This document shows, piece after piece, positions 17,462 through 26,386 of a DNA stretch of 64,000 bases (the first letter of the stretch is position 1; the number at the start of each line of letters is the position of its first letter). Source of the stretch: Sphingobium jiangsuense (GTDB taxonomy: Bacteria > Pseudomonadota > Alphaproteobacteria > Sphingomonadales > Sphingomonadaceae). The stretch lies in the NCBI RefSeq assembly GCF_014196495.1, contig NZ_JACIDT010000003.1, forward strand, positions 329,813 through 393,812, written 5' to 3'. A program made the position numbers and the translations under genes. The notes below the pieces were generated by a model. It worked only from the letters and a program-made list of their open reading frames with translations, had not been told where the DNA came from and did not search any database.

Positions 17462-19321
17462 ATGCTGAAATCCATCGCTACGGTCTGCGTCAGCGGCACG
17501 CTGGATCAGAAGCTGGCGGCGATCGCCGGGGCGGGGTTCAGGGCGGTCGAGATTTTCGAGCCGGACCTGATCGGCTATCCCGGCACGCCCCGCGACGTCG
17601 CGCGGATGATGGCGGACCTCGGCCTGGCTTGTGTGCTCTACCAGCCGTTTCGCGATTTCGAGGGCATGCCCGAACCGCTGCGCGCCCGCGCCTTCGACCG
17701 GGCGGAGCGGAAATTCGACCTGATGGGGGAACTGGGCACCGACCGCATCCTCGTCTGCTCCAACTGCTCGCCCCATGCGCTGCCCGACCGGGGGCGCATC
17801 GTCGCCGACTTCGCCGAACTGGGCGAGCGCGCGGCGAAGCGCGGCATCGTCGTCGGCTATGAAGCGCTGGCCTGGGGGCGGCACATCAACGATCACCGGC
17901 AGGTGTGGGATATCGTCAAGGCGGTGGATCACCCCAATATCGGCATCTTGCTCGACAGCTTCCATTCGCTTTCCCGCGCCATTCCGATCGAGAGCCTTGC
18001 CGATATCGACGGCGGCAAGATCGCCTTCGTCCAACTGGCCGACGCGCCGCGCCTCGACATGGGGCTGCTCTACTGGAGCCGTCATTTCCGCTGCCTGCCG
18101 GGGCAGGGCGACATGCGGATCGCCGACTATACCGCCGCGCTGCTGAAGGCCGGGTATAGGGGGCCGCTGTCGCTCGAAATCTTCAACGACCGCTTCCGCG
18201 CTTCCTCCTCCAGCCTTGTTGCTCATGATGCGTGGCGCTCGCTCACCGCGACGATCGAGGATGCGCGCCGGATCAATGGCGAGGCCCCGGCGCTGCCCGC
18301 CCGCGCGCACATAAGGGGGACGGAGTTCATCGAATTCGCGCTGTCGGACGAGGAAAGCGAGCGGCTGGTGCCGATGCTGCGCGCGCTGGGCTTCCGCCAC
18401 ACCGGCCGCCACCGCAACAAGGCGGTCGACCGCTGGCAGCAGGGCGGCGTCAATCTGGTGCTGAACCGCGAGCATCACGGCTTCGCCCACAGCTATCGCC
18501 TGACGCATGGCGCGTCGATCTGCGCGCTGGGCCTGCGGGTCGAGGATGTGACGGCCGTGCTGGACCGCGCGGCCTCGCTCGATATCGCCCGTTTCGATCA
18601 GGATCCCGGCCCCGGCAACCTCGCCATCCCGGCGCTGCGGGGGGTGGGCGGCAGCCTGCTCTATCTGGTCGAGGACGGCGGCGCCGACGCGATCTGGGCG
18701 CAGGAGTTCGAGCCGGTGGAGGCGCCCGGCCCGGCGCTGTTGCAGGGCATCGACCATATCGCGGCGTCGGTGGACGTGGACGAATATCTGTCGTGGCAGC
18801 TGTTCTGGACCAGCCTGTTCGAGGTGGAAAAGCAGGAGGAGCTGGATATCCTCGACCCCGGCGGCGTGGTGCAGAGCCGGGCGATCACGGCGGCGGACGG
18901 CAGTTTCCGCGTGACGATCAACGCATCGGGCGGGCGCAACACGCTCTCGTCGCGCTTCGTCCATCACGGCTTCGGCGCGGGGTTCCAGCACATCGCCTTT
19001 TCCACGGCGGATATCTTCGGCGCGGCCGGGCAATTGGGGCGGGAGGGCCTGCCGGTGATGGAGGTGCCGCCCAACTATTATCCCGACCTCGCCGCCCGCT
19101 TCGGGCTGGAGGAAGAGGCGCTCGCCGCGCTGTGCGGGGCGGGGCTGCTCTATGACGAGGACGAGGCCGGGCATCGCTATTGGCAGCTTTATTCCCGCGC
19201 CTTCGACAAGCGCTTCTTTTTCGAGATCGTGCAGCGGCAGGACTATCGCGGCTTCGGCGCATCCAACGCGCCGGTGCGCCTCGCCGCGCAGAGCCGCTAT
19301 CGCGATCCGGTGCTGGATTGA
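17462..19321 (+). CDS. quiC: 3-dehydroshikimate dehydratase fused to a VOC (HPPD-like) domain
   Basis: A 619-residue bifunctional-looking protein. Residues 1-270 form a TIM-barrel sugar-phosphate-isomerase-like domain with metal ligands Glu134, Asp165, Gln191 and Glu239, exactly the positions I recall for the QuiC1/QsuB class of 3-dehydroshikimate dehydratases. Residues 285-619 are a VOC fold like 4-hydroxyphenylpyruvate dioxygenase, with a His432, His510, Glu588 metal triad. The enzyme dehydrates 3-dehydroshikimate to protocatechuate; the role of the second domain in this family is not settled. The start ATG (17462) gives the natural N-terminus MLKSIATVCVSG; longer frames run into the REP repeat. 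An esterase gene follows 30 bases downstream. Confidence 0.94.
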   Translation: MLKSIATVCVSGTLDQKLAAIAGAGFRAVEIFEPDLIGYPGTPRDVARMMADLGLACVLYQPFRDFEGMPEPLRARAFDRAERKFDLMGELGTDRILVCSNCSPHALPDRGRIVADFAELGERAAKRGIVVGYEALAWGRHINDHRQVWDIVKAVDHPNIGILLDSFHSLSRAIPIESLADIDGGKIAFVQLADAPRLDMGLLYWSRHFRCLPGQGDMRIADYTAALLKAGYRGPLSLEIFNDRFRASSSSLVAHDAWRSLTATIEDARRINGEAPALPARAHIRGTEFIEFALSDEESERLVPMLRALGFRHTGRHRNKAVDRWQQGGVNLVLNREHHGFAHSYRLTHGASICALGLRVEDVTAVLDRAASLDIARFDQDPGPGNLAIPALRGVGGSLLYLVEDGGADAIWAQEFEPVEAPGPALLQGIDHIAASVDVDEYLSWQLFWTSLFEVEKQEELDILDPGGVVQSRAITAADGSFRVTINASGGRNTLSSRFVHHGFGAGFQHIAFSTADIFGAAGQLGREGLPVMEVPPNYYPDLAARFGLEEEALAALCGAGLLYDEDEAGHRYWQLYSRAFDKRFFFEIVQRQDYRGFGASNAPVRLAAQSRYRDPVLD

Positions 19322-19350
19322 GCGAGAAAAACCAAAGAGGGGAGAGGTTG

Positions 19351-21024
19351 ATGATCGGCAGGCACAAGGGAAAGGTCCGGGCATGGATGGCGGCGGCGGC
19401 CGCGCTGGCGATGCTGGCCGCCCCCGCGACGGCGCAGAAAAGGGGCATGGTCGCCCTTCCCGGCGATCCGGTCGAAACCGGCAGCGGCAAGGTGGCGGGC
19501 ACGCAGCTCGACAGTGGAGTGCACGCCTGGCTCGGCATCCCCTTTGCGCAGCCGCCGGTGGGCGCCAACCGCTGGGCCGCGCCCAAGCCGATCCGCTGGC
19601 AGGGCGTGTGGAACGCCGACCGCAAGGGGCCGGAATGCATTCAGGTGCTGCGCCCGCACGACATCAACCATTATTTCGGCGAGGAAGCGACCTCGGAAGA
19701 TTGCCTGACGCTCAACCTCTGGGCGCCCGCCGATGCCGGCAAGGGCGCGAAGCGGCCGGTGATCGTGTTCATCTATGGCGGCGGCTTCACCATCGGCTCG
19801 TCCGGCATGGCCAATTATGACGGCGAGGCGGTGGCGAAGGCGGGCGCGATCGCGGTCAACTTCAACTATCGGGTGGGGGCCTTCGGCTTCCTTGCCCATC
19901 CCGAATTGTCGAAGGAGCAGGGCGGCCATTCCGGCAATTACGGCATCATGGACCAGATCGCCGCGCTGCGCTGGATCAGGGAGAATATCGCGCAATTCGG
20001 CGGCGATCCCGACCGGGTGCTGGTGATGGGCCAGTCGGCGGGCGCCTTCTCGGTCGCCTCGCTGATCTTCGCGCCGGAGGCGAAGGGCCTGTTCAGTTCG
20101 GCGGTGATGCTGAGCGGCTGCAACTATCGCACGCCATGGCCGACGCTGGAGAGCGCGGAGCAGACCGGGTTGCGCTTGCAGGAGCGGCTGGGCGCGGCCT
20201 CGCTGGCGAAGATGCGCGACCTGCCCGCCGACCGCATATTGGCGGTGCAGAGCGAAAATCAGGTCGGCGCCAGGGTCGAGGGCATCCGCATCGGCGGGCC
20301 GATCCTCGACGGCAAGGTGCTGCCGCTGCAAAAGGACGCGGCGCTGAAGGCGGGCGCGCTTGCCCGCGTGCCGGTCATCGCCGCCTATACTTCCGACGAT
20401 ATCGACATCGCCATGAGCCCCTTGGGTCGCATCACGGGACTGGCGGACTATCGGGCGCAGGCGGAGAAGCTGTTCGGGGCGGACGCCGCGCAATTCCTGA
20501 AGCTGTTCCCGGCCTCCACCGACGAGCAGGCCCGCGCCGCCGCGCGCGAGGCCGCCCGCGCGCAGGGCTTCGTCCTCGCCGCCCGCCAATGCGCGGTGGA
20601 TCAGGCGAAGCTGGGACAGGCGACTTATATCGCCCGCTTCTCCCGCCATCATCCGTTCCGGCCGGGCGTCGCCATCGTCGATGTCGATCCGGCGACGATC
20701 GGCGCCTATCATACCTCGGACGTGCCCTATTGGCTGGGGACGCTCGACGCCTATAACAGCCTGCGGCCGACGCGCGACTGGACGGCGGAGGACCGGGCGC
20801 TGTCGGCCTCGATGCTCGGCGCGCTGATCGCGATGGCCAAGACCGGTTCCCCCGACACGCCGGCGCTGCGCTGGCCCGCATGGTCGGTGCGCGCGGAAAG
20901 GCAGCTCGATATCGGCGCCGCCGTCGCCGTCACGCCGCTCGACGTGAAGCGGATCGAGTGGATGGAAGCGCATCCGCTCGACCGGATCGCCCCGGCGGGC
21001 GTGCGCAGCCACCCCATCGACTGA
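19351..21024 (+). CDS. Exported type-B carboxylesterase
   Basis: A 557-residue alpha/beta hydrolase of the carboxylesterase/lipase type-B family. A signal peptide (hydrophobic 11-26, APATAQ cleavage) sends it to the periplasm or beyond. Landmarks: GIPFAQPPVGANRW, SEDCLTLNLW, oxyanion hole IYGGGF, nucleophile serine in GQSAGAFS and catalytic histidine in AYHTSDVPYWLG. The start follows AGAGGGGAGAGG. It is the second gene behind the operator-controlled promoter at 17372. With the shikimate/quinate genes around it, release of shikimate or quinate from hydroxycinnamoyl or galloyl esters (chlorogenate-like) is the likely job, by inference. Feruloyl esterases and tannases occur among type-B enzymes. 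Confidence 0.88.
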   Translation: MIGRHKGKVRAWMAAAAALAMLAAPATAQKRGMVALPGDPVETGSGKVAGTQLDSGVHAWLGIPFAQPPVGANRWAAPKPIRWQGVWNADRKGPECIQVLRPHDINHYFGEEATSEDCLTLNLWAPADAGKGAKRPVIVFIYGGGFTIGSSGMANYDGEAVAKAGAIAVNFNYRVGAFGFLAHPELSKEQGGHSGNYGIMDQIAALRWIRENIAQFGGDPDRVLVMGQSAGAFSVASLIFAPEAKGLFSSAVMLSGCNYRTPWPTLESAEQTGLRLQERLGAASLAKMRDLPADRILAVQSENQVGARVEGIRIGGPILDGKVLPLQKDAALKAGALARVPVIAAYTSDDIDIAMSPLGRITGLADYRAQAEKLFGADAAQFLKLFPASTDEQARAAAREAARAQGFVLAARQCAVDQAKLGQATYIARFSRHHPFRPGVAIVDVDPATIGAYHTSDVPYWLGTLDAYNSLRPTRDWTAEDRALSASMLGALIAMAKTGSPDTPALRWPAWSVRAERQLDIGAAVAVTPLDVKRIEWMEAHPLDRIAPAGVRSHPID

Positions 21025-21084
21025 GCGGTTTTTGCCGGAGGAAGCCCGGTCGGCCCTTACAAAGCGCGCCGATCGTGCTACTCC

Positions 21085-21795
21085 TTGCAATCGAACCGGC
21101 AGACAGATGATGAAAGCGCGAGAAGAGTGAAAAATCCCAATGGCGCCGCTGCCTCCGCGTCCTCTCGCGGGCGGACGGCTGACGGAGAAATGTCGCGGCA
21201 GGAAATATTGGCGGTCGCGCGCGCCGAATTCGCCGAAAAGGGGCTGAGCGGCGCGCGCATCGACGAGATCGCCGAAAAGACCAGCACGTCCAAGCGGATG
21301 ATCTATTATCATTTCGGCAGCAAGGAAGCGCTCTACCGCGCGGTGCTGGAGGAAGCCTATAACGGCATCCGCGCCACCGAGACCGCCGTGCCGATCGAGG
21401 CGATGAATGCCGAGGAAGCGCTGGCCAGCAATATCCGCATCACCTTCGACTATCATCATGAGAACCCGGAGTTCGTCCGGCTGGTGATGAACGAGAATAT
21501 GCACAAGGGCGCCTTCGTCGGCGACGTGGCGGGCATCAAGCGCCGCAACGAGAGCGTGATCCGCGTGCTGAGCGACATCATCGCCAAGGGCGTGGCGGAG
21601 GGCGTTTTCCGCGACGATCTGGACCCGGTCGACCTGCACATGACGATCAGCGCGCTGTGCTTCTACAATGTGTCGAACCGCTACACCTTCTCGCAGATCT
21701 TCAACCGCGACATGACCTCGCCGGAGGCGGTGGCGCGGCGGCGCGAGCAGGTGGTGGATATCGTCCTTGCCTCCTGCCGCAAGCGTAGGACCTAG
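21085..21795 (+). CDS. TetR-family transcriptional regulator of the shikimate/quinate locus
   Basis: A TetR-type repressor. The N-terminal HTH runs from ILAVARAEFAEKGLSGARIDEIAEKTSTSKRMIYYHFGSKEALYRAV, with the family's YYHFGSKE signature. The C-terminal helical ligand domain is about 140 residues. The start is uncertain: TTG at 21085, GTG at 21127 or ATG at 21190 all keep the HTH, and none has a strong ribosome site. It is transcribed after the esterase gene and converges with the beta-propeller gene 11 bases away. The palindrome found at two promoters of this locus has the size expected for a TetR dimer site; effector and site are inferred. Confidence 0.85.
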   Translation: MQSNRQTDDESARRVKNPNGAAASASSRGRTADGEMSRQEILAVARAEFAEKGLSGARIDEIAEKTSTSKRMIYYHFGSKEALYRAVLEEAYNGIRATETAVPIEAMNAEEALASNIRITFDYHHENPEFVRLVMNENMHKGAFVGDVAGIKRRNESVIRVLSDIIAKGVAEGVFRDDLDPVDLHMTISALCFYNVSNRYTFSQIFNRDMTSPEAVARRREQVVDIVLASCRKRRT

Positions 21796-21806
21796 GGCCC
21801 TGGCGG

Positions 21807-22850
21807 TCAGTTTCCGGCGGCAGGGTCGGCGCGCCATGCCAGCCGGTCGGCCTGATAGGAACCGAGCCAGATTCTGCCCCCGGCGAAGGCGGCGGCCGAT
21901 ACGCCGTTGAAGGACGGGGACGGCTCGCCATAGGCCAGCGTCGAAACATGGGTCAGCTCGCCGTCCAGCGCCGCGACGACATAGCCGCGATGGCAGAGCA
22001 TCTTGTCCGCCTCGCCGTCGACGATCTTGCGCAAGCCCCCGCACGCCGGTTCGTCGAGCCGCATGCCCGCCGCGACCAGCCGCCCGTCGATCCAGTGGAT
22101 ATTGTCCGGCATGAAATCGGGCATGGTCAGGCGGGCGACCGGGCCGTCCTGCCTGGTCCGGTCGAACTTCAGCACCGCATGCCAGCCGAAGGCGACGACA
22201 TAATAATGCCGGTCGTCGGGCGACACCTCCAGCCCGTTATTGCCGGGCAGCTCCGTCCCCGGCAGCGGCGCGAAGCCGGTATCGCCGGGCCGCCACGCCA
22301 TCACCAGCCCGGTGATGCCGCCGCGCACGAAATCGGTGATGCCGGTACCCGGCCGGGTGAGGATCGTCGTCAGGATGGTGCCGTCCGCGAAGGAGGCGAC
22401 ACTGTTGGCGACATGGCCCGGCGGCAGCGGGAGGCAGCCGCGCCAGCGCAGCGACGGGCGCGACGGGCGCAGGTCGATGTCGAACAGCTCGATCGATTCC
22501 CGCCCGCCATGGTTGACGACCAGCAGGCGGTACGTTCCGTCCGCCTGTTCCCGCACCGAAAGCCCGCGCGCGTTGAACAGCGCGGGATCGACCGGGCCGG
22601 GGCAGGCGGCGAACCGCTTCCTGTCCCAGGCGATCTGGTCCCGCGTGCCGGGATACCAGAGGCTCGCCTCCGCCGTGCGCGCGTCGATGAGCTTCAGCCC
22701 CGCGCCTTGCGCGAAACCGCTCGCCACCAGCCAGTCGCTGCGGCCGATGCGGACGATATCCTCCGGCTTTTCGGCGCCGCAGACATAGGAGAGCGGCGGT
22801 TCTGCCGGGCACGGCACCGGCGCTGCCGCAAGGGCCAGCGCCGCTATCAC
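21807..22850 (-). CDS. Secreted SMP-30/strictosidine-synthase-like beta-propeller protein
   Basis: A 347-residue protein. The frame opens with GTG at 22850, which overlaps the TGA of the permease gene (GTGA) and has AAAGGA ten bases upstream. A short signal peptide (MIAALALAAAPVPCPAEP) follows. The body has repeated blade-like segments (ARGLSVREQADGTYRLLVVNHGG, LPGNNGLEVSPDDRHYYVVAFG, MPDNIHWIDGRLVAAG, SFNGVSAAAFAGGRIWLG) typical of six-bladed propellers with gluconolactonase/arylesterase-like activity. In this locus it may open a lactone or ester (for example a quinide), but this is a guess. It is the third gene of a minus-strand operon with dehydrogenase and permease. Confidence 0.72.
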   Translation of the reverse strand: MIAALALAAAPVPCPAEPPLSYVCGAEKPEDIVRIGRSDWLVASGFAQGAGLKLIDARTAEASLWYPGTRDQIAWDRKRFAACPGPVDPALFNARGLSVREQADGTYRLLVVNHGGRESIELFDIDLRPSRPSLRWRGCLPLPPGHVANSVASFADGTILTTILTRPGTGITDFVRGGITGLVMAWRPGDTGFAPLPGTELPGNNGLEVSPDDRHYYVVAFGWHAVLKFDRTRQDGPVARLTMPDFMPDNIHWIDGRLVAAGMRLDEPACGGLRKIVDGEADKMLCHRGYVVAALDGELTHVSTLAYGEPSPSFNGVSAAAFAGGRIWLGSYQADRLAWRADPAAGN

Positions 22851-24151
22851 AGCACGATCCTTTCGACATCGCCGAGGATGAAGATATAGGCGAGCGCCCC
22901 CAGCAGCGCGAGCAGGCCGACATAGGCGAGCGCGAAGAAGAAGGAGCCGGTCGCCGCGACGATGAAGCCGATCACCAGCGGCGTCACGATGCCCGCCAGA
23001 TTGGCCGCGAGGTTGAAGATGCCGCCGGTCAGGCCCAGCATCCCTTCGGGCGCGATGTCGGACACCAGCGTCCAGCCCAATGCCGCCATGCCCTGCGCGA
23101 AGAAGGCGACGGACAGGATCGTGATCACCACCGCGTCCGATTCCACGAAATTGGCCGCGATGATGGTGGAGGCGAGCAGCAGCCCGGTGATGACCGGCAG
23201 CTTGCGCGCGATATTGGGGGAAAGGCCCCGGCGCAGCATCCCGTCCGACCACCAGCCGCCGAACAGCACGCCGACCGATGCGGCGATGAAGGGCAGCACG
23301 GCGAAGAAGCCGATCTTCAGATAGTCCATCTGCCGCTCGGTCGCGAGATAGGTGGGGAACCAGGTGAGGAAGAACACCAGCGTGGAATTGCCCGCGAACT
23401 GACCGAGGCAGATGCCCCACATCTGGCGATAGCGCAACAGCGCGCCCGCCTTGCGCCATTCGAACGGCGCGCCCTTGGCCGCGGCGGACACCATGCCGCC
23501 GCCCTGCCGGATCACCTCCAGCTCGGCGGCGTTGGCGTGCGGGTGATCCTGCGGCTCGCGATAGCGGGCGAGCCATACCAGCATGAAGGCGAGGCCCGCG
23601 ACGCCGCAGACGATGAACAGCGACCGCCAGCCATGATGGGCGAGCAGCCAGAAGAGGATGGGGCTGAGGAAGGCGAGGCCGATATATTCGCCCACCGTAT
23701 AGACGCCGGTGGCGAAGGCGCGCTCGGAGCGGGGAAACCATGTCGCCACCACCCGGCTGTTGGCCGGGAAGCAGGGCGATTCGGCGATGCCCAGCGCCAG
23801 CCGCAGGCCGAGCAGCCCGGCAAGGCCCGTCGCCACCGCATGCAGCAGCGTGAACAGCGACCAGAAACCGACGGAAAGCGCATAGGTCAGGCGCGTGCCC
23901 ACCCGGTCGAGGAACACCCCGCCCGGCACCTGCGAGGCGGCATAGCTCCACGAAAAGGCGGAAAAGACGATGCCCATCACCGCCGCGTCGATGCCCAGAT
24001 CATGCGTCAGCGCGGGCGCGGCGATGCCGAGGATCGTCCGGTCCAGATAGTTGATGAGCGTCCCGCTCGCGATCAGCGCCAATATGCCGAACCGCGCCCG
24101 GCTGGGCCGTTGCGCGGAAGATGCCGCGATGTCCGTCATTATCCTCTCCAT
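22847..24151 (-). CDS. MFS transporter, anion:cation symporter family (probable shikimate/quinate permease)
   Basis: A 434-residue permease with about twelve transmembrane helices. Typical ACS-family features are NYLDRTILGIAAPAL in helix 1, SWSYAASQVPGGVFLDRVGTR around the loop 2-3 motif and GIAESPCFPANSRVVATWFP. Family members carry hexuronates, tartrate, phthalate and other organic acids. Between the quinate/shikimate dehydrogenase and the propeller gene, the substrate is most simply shikimate or quinate. The start can be ATG at 24151 or at 24139 (MTDIAAS); the first is given. It overlaps the next gene by four bases. Confidence 0.88.
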   Translation of the reverse strand: MERIMTDIAASSAQRPSRARFGILALIASGTLINYLDRTILGIAAPALTHDLGIDAAVMGIVFSAFSWSYAASQVPGGVFLDRVGTRLTYALSVGFWSLFTLLHAVATGLAGLLGLRLALGIAESPCFPANSRVVATWFPRSERAFATGVYTVGEYIGLAFLSPILFWLLAHHGWRSLFIVCGVAGLAFMLVWLARYREPQDHPHANAAELEVIRQGGGMVSAAAKGAPFEWRKAGALLRYRQMWGICLGQFAGNSTLVFFLTWFPTYLATERQMDYLKIGFFAVLPFIAASVGVLFGGWWSDGMLRRGLSPNIARKLPVITGLLLASTIIAANFVESDAVVITILSVAFFAQGMAALGWTLVSDIAPEGMLGLTGGIFNLAANLAGIVTPLVIGFIVAATGSFFFALAYVGLLALLGALAYIFILGDVERIVL

Positions 24152-24187
24152 CCCTCTGTCCGTCCGTTTCGCCGCATGCCGCGGCGA

Positions 24188-25066
24188 TCAGAAATTCTCT
24201 ACCATCCGCATCCGGTCCGCCTGCCGCCCGGTGAACAGGTCGAAGGCGCGTGCGGCCTGGAAAATCGCCATCTCGCCGCCATGCGCGGTCGCGCAGCCCA
24301 GCGCGCGGGCGCTTTTGAGCAATTCGGTTTCCAGCGGGAAATAGACGACATCGGCCACCCACAGGCCGGGTCGCAGCCACGCGGCTTCGACCGGCATGCC
24401 AGGGTGCCCCTCCATGCCGAGCGGCGTCGCGTTGATGAGGCCGCCCGCCCGCGCGATTTCCGCCGCCCGGTCCGCACCCGCCAGACGGACCTCGACCCCG
24501 GCCGGGGCATTGACGCCGAGCCGCTCGACCAGCGCCCGCGCCATCGCCTCGTTCTTGTCCGCGATCACCAGTTCGCGGCATCCGAGGCGCAGCATCGCCA
24601 TCGCGGTGGCCGCGCCCGCACCCCCGGCGCCGATCTGCACCACATGCATCAGATCCGCATCGGGCAACTGGCGCGACAGGCTTTCGGCGAAACCCGACCA
24701 GTCGGTATTATGGCCGATCCGCCGCCCGTCGCGGAACAGCACGGTGTTGACCGCGCCGATCGCCGTCGCCTCCTCGCTCAGTTCGTCGAGCAGCGGGATC
24801 ACCTTCTGCTTGAACGGGTGGGTGATGTTGACGCCGCTGAAGCCGCAGGCCTCCACCGCGTCCAGCATGCCGGGCAGCGCCGAGTCGCGATCCTTGTGCA
24901 GCGACAGGTCGTAGAGGCAGTAGACGAGGCGCAGGCCCTGCCGGTCGGCTTCCCCCATATGCATCGCGGGGGAGCGCGAGGATTGGATATCCATGCCGAT
25001 CAGCCCGCATAATATCGGTGCGCCGGACTTGTCATCCGGCGGCGTCTGCAGGCTTTCCGAACTCAT
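24188..25066 (-). CDS. Shikimate/quinate dehydrogenase, catabolic NAD-type (AroE/YdiB family)
   Basis: A 292-residue AroE-family protein: substrate motif SSRSPAMH (residues 29-36), catalytic Lys86 in NITHPFKQK and Asp122 in HNTDWSGF, nucleotide motif GAGGAG (146-151). After beta-2 the sequence is ELVIADKNEA: an Asp where biosynthetic AroE has the NADP-binding NRT motif, which indicates NAD and hence an oxidative, catabolic role. The ATG at 25066 gives the normal length; a reading from 25138 adds 24 unlikely residues. It would convert shikimate to 3-dehydroshikimate (or quinate to 3-dehydroquinate), the substrate supply for the dehydratase. First gene of the minus operon; its promoter region is shared with the divergent hydrolase gene. 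Confidence 0.9.
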   Translation of the reverse strand: MSSESLQTPPDDKSGAPILCGLIGMDIQSSRSPAMHMGEADRQGLRLVYCLYDLSLHKDRDSALPGMLDAVEACGFSGVNITHPFKQKVIPLLDELSEEATAIGAVNTVLFRDGRRIGHNTDWSGFAESLSRQLPDADLMHVVQIGAGGAGAATAMAMLRLGCRELVIADKNEAMARALVERLGVNAPAGVEVRLAGADRAAEIARAGGLINATPLGMEGHPGMPVEAAWLRPGLWVADVVYFPLETELLKSARALGCATAHGGEMAIFQAARAFDLFTGRQADRMRMVENF

Positions 25067-25147
25067 TTCGCCCGTCCCCCTTTCCCTGATTATTGCCACT
25101 TTCACCCATCCTGAACAGGCCGTGCGATGAAAAGCCATTTTACGGCG

Positions 25148-25176
25148 TTGACGTAGTACGAACTATTTCGTACACA
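25148..25176. promoter_or_regulatory. Promoter with an 18-bp perfect-arm palindromic operator (divergent control region)
   Basis: TTGACG (25148-25153), 17-base spacer, TACACA (25171-25176). Inside lies GTACGAA-CTAT-TTCGTAC (25156-25173), a palindrome with perfect 7-base arms. It reads toward the hydrolase/TonB genes at 25.25 kb and lies 80 bases before the divergent dehydrogenase gene. The -35, spacing, -10 and half-site repeat those at 17372-17401, so one regulator, likely the local TetR, should control both. Confidence 0.75.
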
Positions 25177-25250
25177 AAACTGCAGAGAGGGGAAAGGGCT
25201 AAAACTCATTTCCCCGTGAGGGCCGGAAAAGGCCCGCAACAGGGAGAGGG

Positions 25251-26324
25251 ATGATGCAATCTCTTTGGAGCCTTGCGCTGCTTGCCGCGCTGCCCGGCGG
25301 CACGGCGCTTGCCCAGCCGTCGATTGGGGAGCAGATCGCCGCCGCCGCCGATATCGGCGCGTCGGTGCAGGCCGTGGGGGCCGATTCGCTGACGTCGATC
25401 ACCGCCAGCTATCCCGGCGGCGTGACCGGCCTGCCGGACCAGAGCTATCAGACGCTGCCGGGCTATCGCCCGATGAAGCTCGATCTGTTCCTGCCGCCGC
25501 AAAGCTTTGCCGGGCCGCGCCCGCTCGTCGTCTATGTGCATGGCGGCGGGTGGATGGCGGGCGGCCCGCGCCGCTCGGCCGCCTATACCGACTGGCCCCG
25601 CGTGCTCGCCTCGCTCGCCGCGAAAGGCTATGTGGTCGCGTCGGTCGGCTATCGCTTCGCGCGGGAGGCGCCGTTCCCGGCCGCCGCGCAGGATGTGAAG
25701 GCGGCGCTGCGCTGGCTGCGCGCCAATGCCGGCACCTATCGCATCGACCCCGCGCGCGGCGCGATCTGGGGCCAGTCGGCGGGCGGCCACCTCGCCAGCC
25801 TCGTCGGTCTGAGCTGCGGCGCGGCGGCGCTGGAGCCGGAAGGCCGCATCGTTCCCAGGGCGGGCAATGTCGAAACCACGGCGTCCACGGTGGAAGGCGC
25901 GGACACGGCGTCGGACTGCGTGCAGGCGGTGGTGTCCTGGTTCGGCATCTATGATTTCCAAACCCTGCTCGCCGCGCGAGGCAATGCGGACAGCGCGGCG
26001 CAGGCGTTCCTCGCCTGCGACGGCAAGGACTGCGCGCCGGACCGGGTGAAGGCGGCCTCGCCGGTCAGCTATATCGACCGCAAGGACCCGCCGGTACTGC
26101 TGATGCATGGCGACCGCGACGAGACCGTGCCGCTGTCCCAGCATCGGGAGATGACCGCCGCGCTCAAGGCGGGCGGGGTGAGCGTGCGGGAGAAGATCCT
26201 GCCCGGCGTCGGCCACAGCTGGGTCGGCGCGACCGCCGAGGCGACGCAGGCCGCCAGCCGCGAAGCGTTGCGCGAAACCATCGACTTCATCGAGGCCCGG
26301 ATCGGCGACGGGGTCGCCCGATAA
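25251..26324 (+). CDS. Exported alpha/beta hydrolase (feruloyl-esterase/BD-FAE-like)
   Basis: A 357-residue secreted esterase: signal peptide with cleavage after GGTALAQ (about residue 22), oxyanion motif YVHGGGW, nucleophile Ser in WGQSAGGHLASLVG, Asp in MHGDRDETVP and His in GVGHSWVG. Two cysteines (SDC, CDGKDC) in the insertion before the acid residue may form a disulphide. The start is ATG 25251 or the adjacent ATG 25254, after AGGGAGAGGG. A small 5'-leader hairpin (GGGCC/GGCCC, 25220-25235) precedes it. It follows the operator-bearing promoter and precedes a TonB receptor. Hydrolysis of phenolic-acid esters of shikimate or quinate is the context-based guess. Confidence 0.87.
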   Translation: MMQSLWSLALLAALPGGTALAQPSIGEQIAAAADIGASVQAVGADSLTSITASYPGGVTGLPDQSYQTLPGYRPMKLDLFLPPQSFAGPRPLVVYVHGGGWMAGGPRRSAAYTDWPRVLASLAAKGYVVASVGYRFAREAPFPAAAQDVKAALRWLRANAGTYRIDPARGAIWGQSAGGHLASLVGLSCGAAALEPEGRIVPRAGNVETTASTVEGADTASDCVQAVVSWFGIYDFQTLLAARGNADSAAQAFLACDGKDCAPDRVKAASPVSYIDRKDPPVLLMHGDRDETVPLSQHREMTAALKAGGVSVREKILPGVGHSWVGATAEATQAASREALRETIDFIEARIGDGVAR

Positions 26325-26386
26325 CATAACCAACTGAACTTCAATCAGAAAAATGCCTGAAAAAGCAGGCGTCAGGGGAATAGATC

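Noticed and set aside
19297..22044. 915-codon minus-strand frame over the esterase and TetR genes
   Set aside because: Covers two well-supported plus-strand genes and shows no motif; a shadow.
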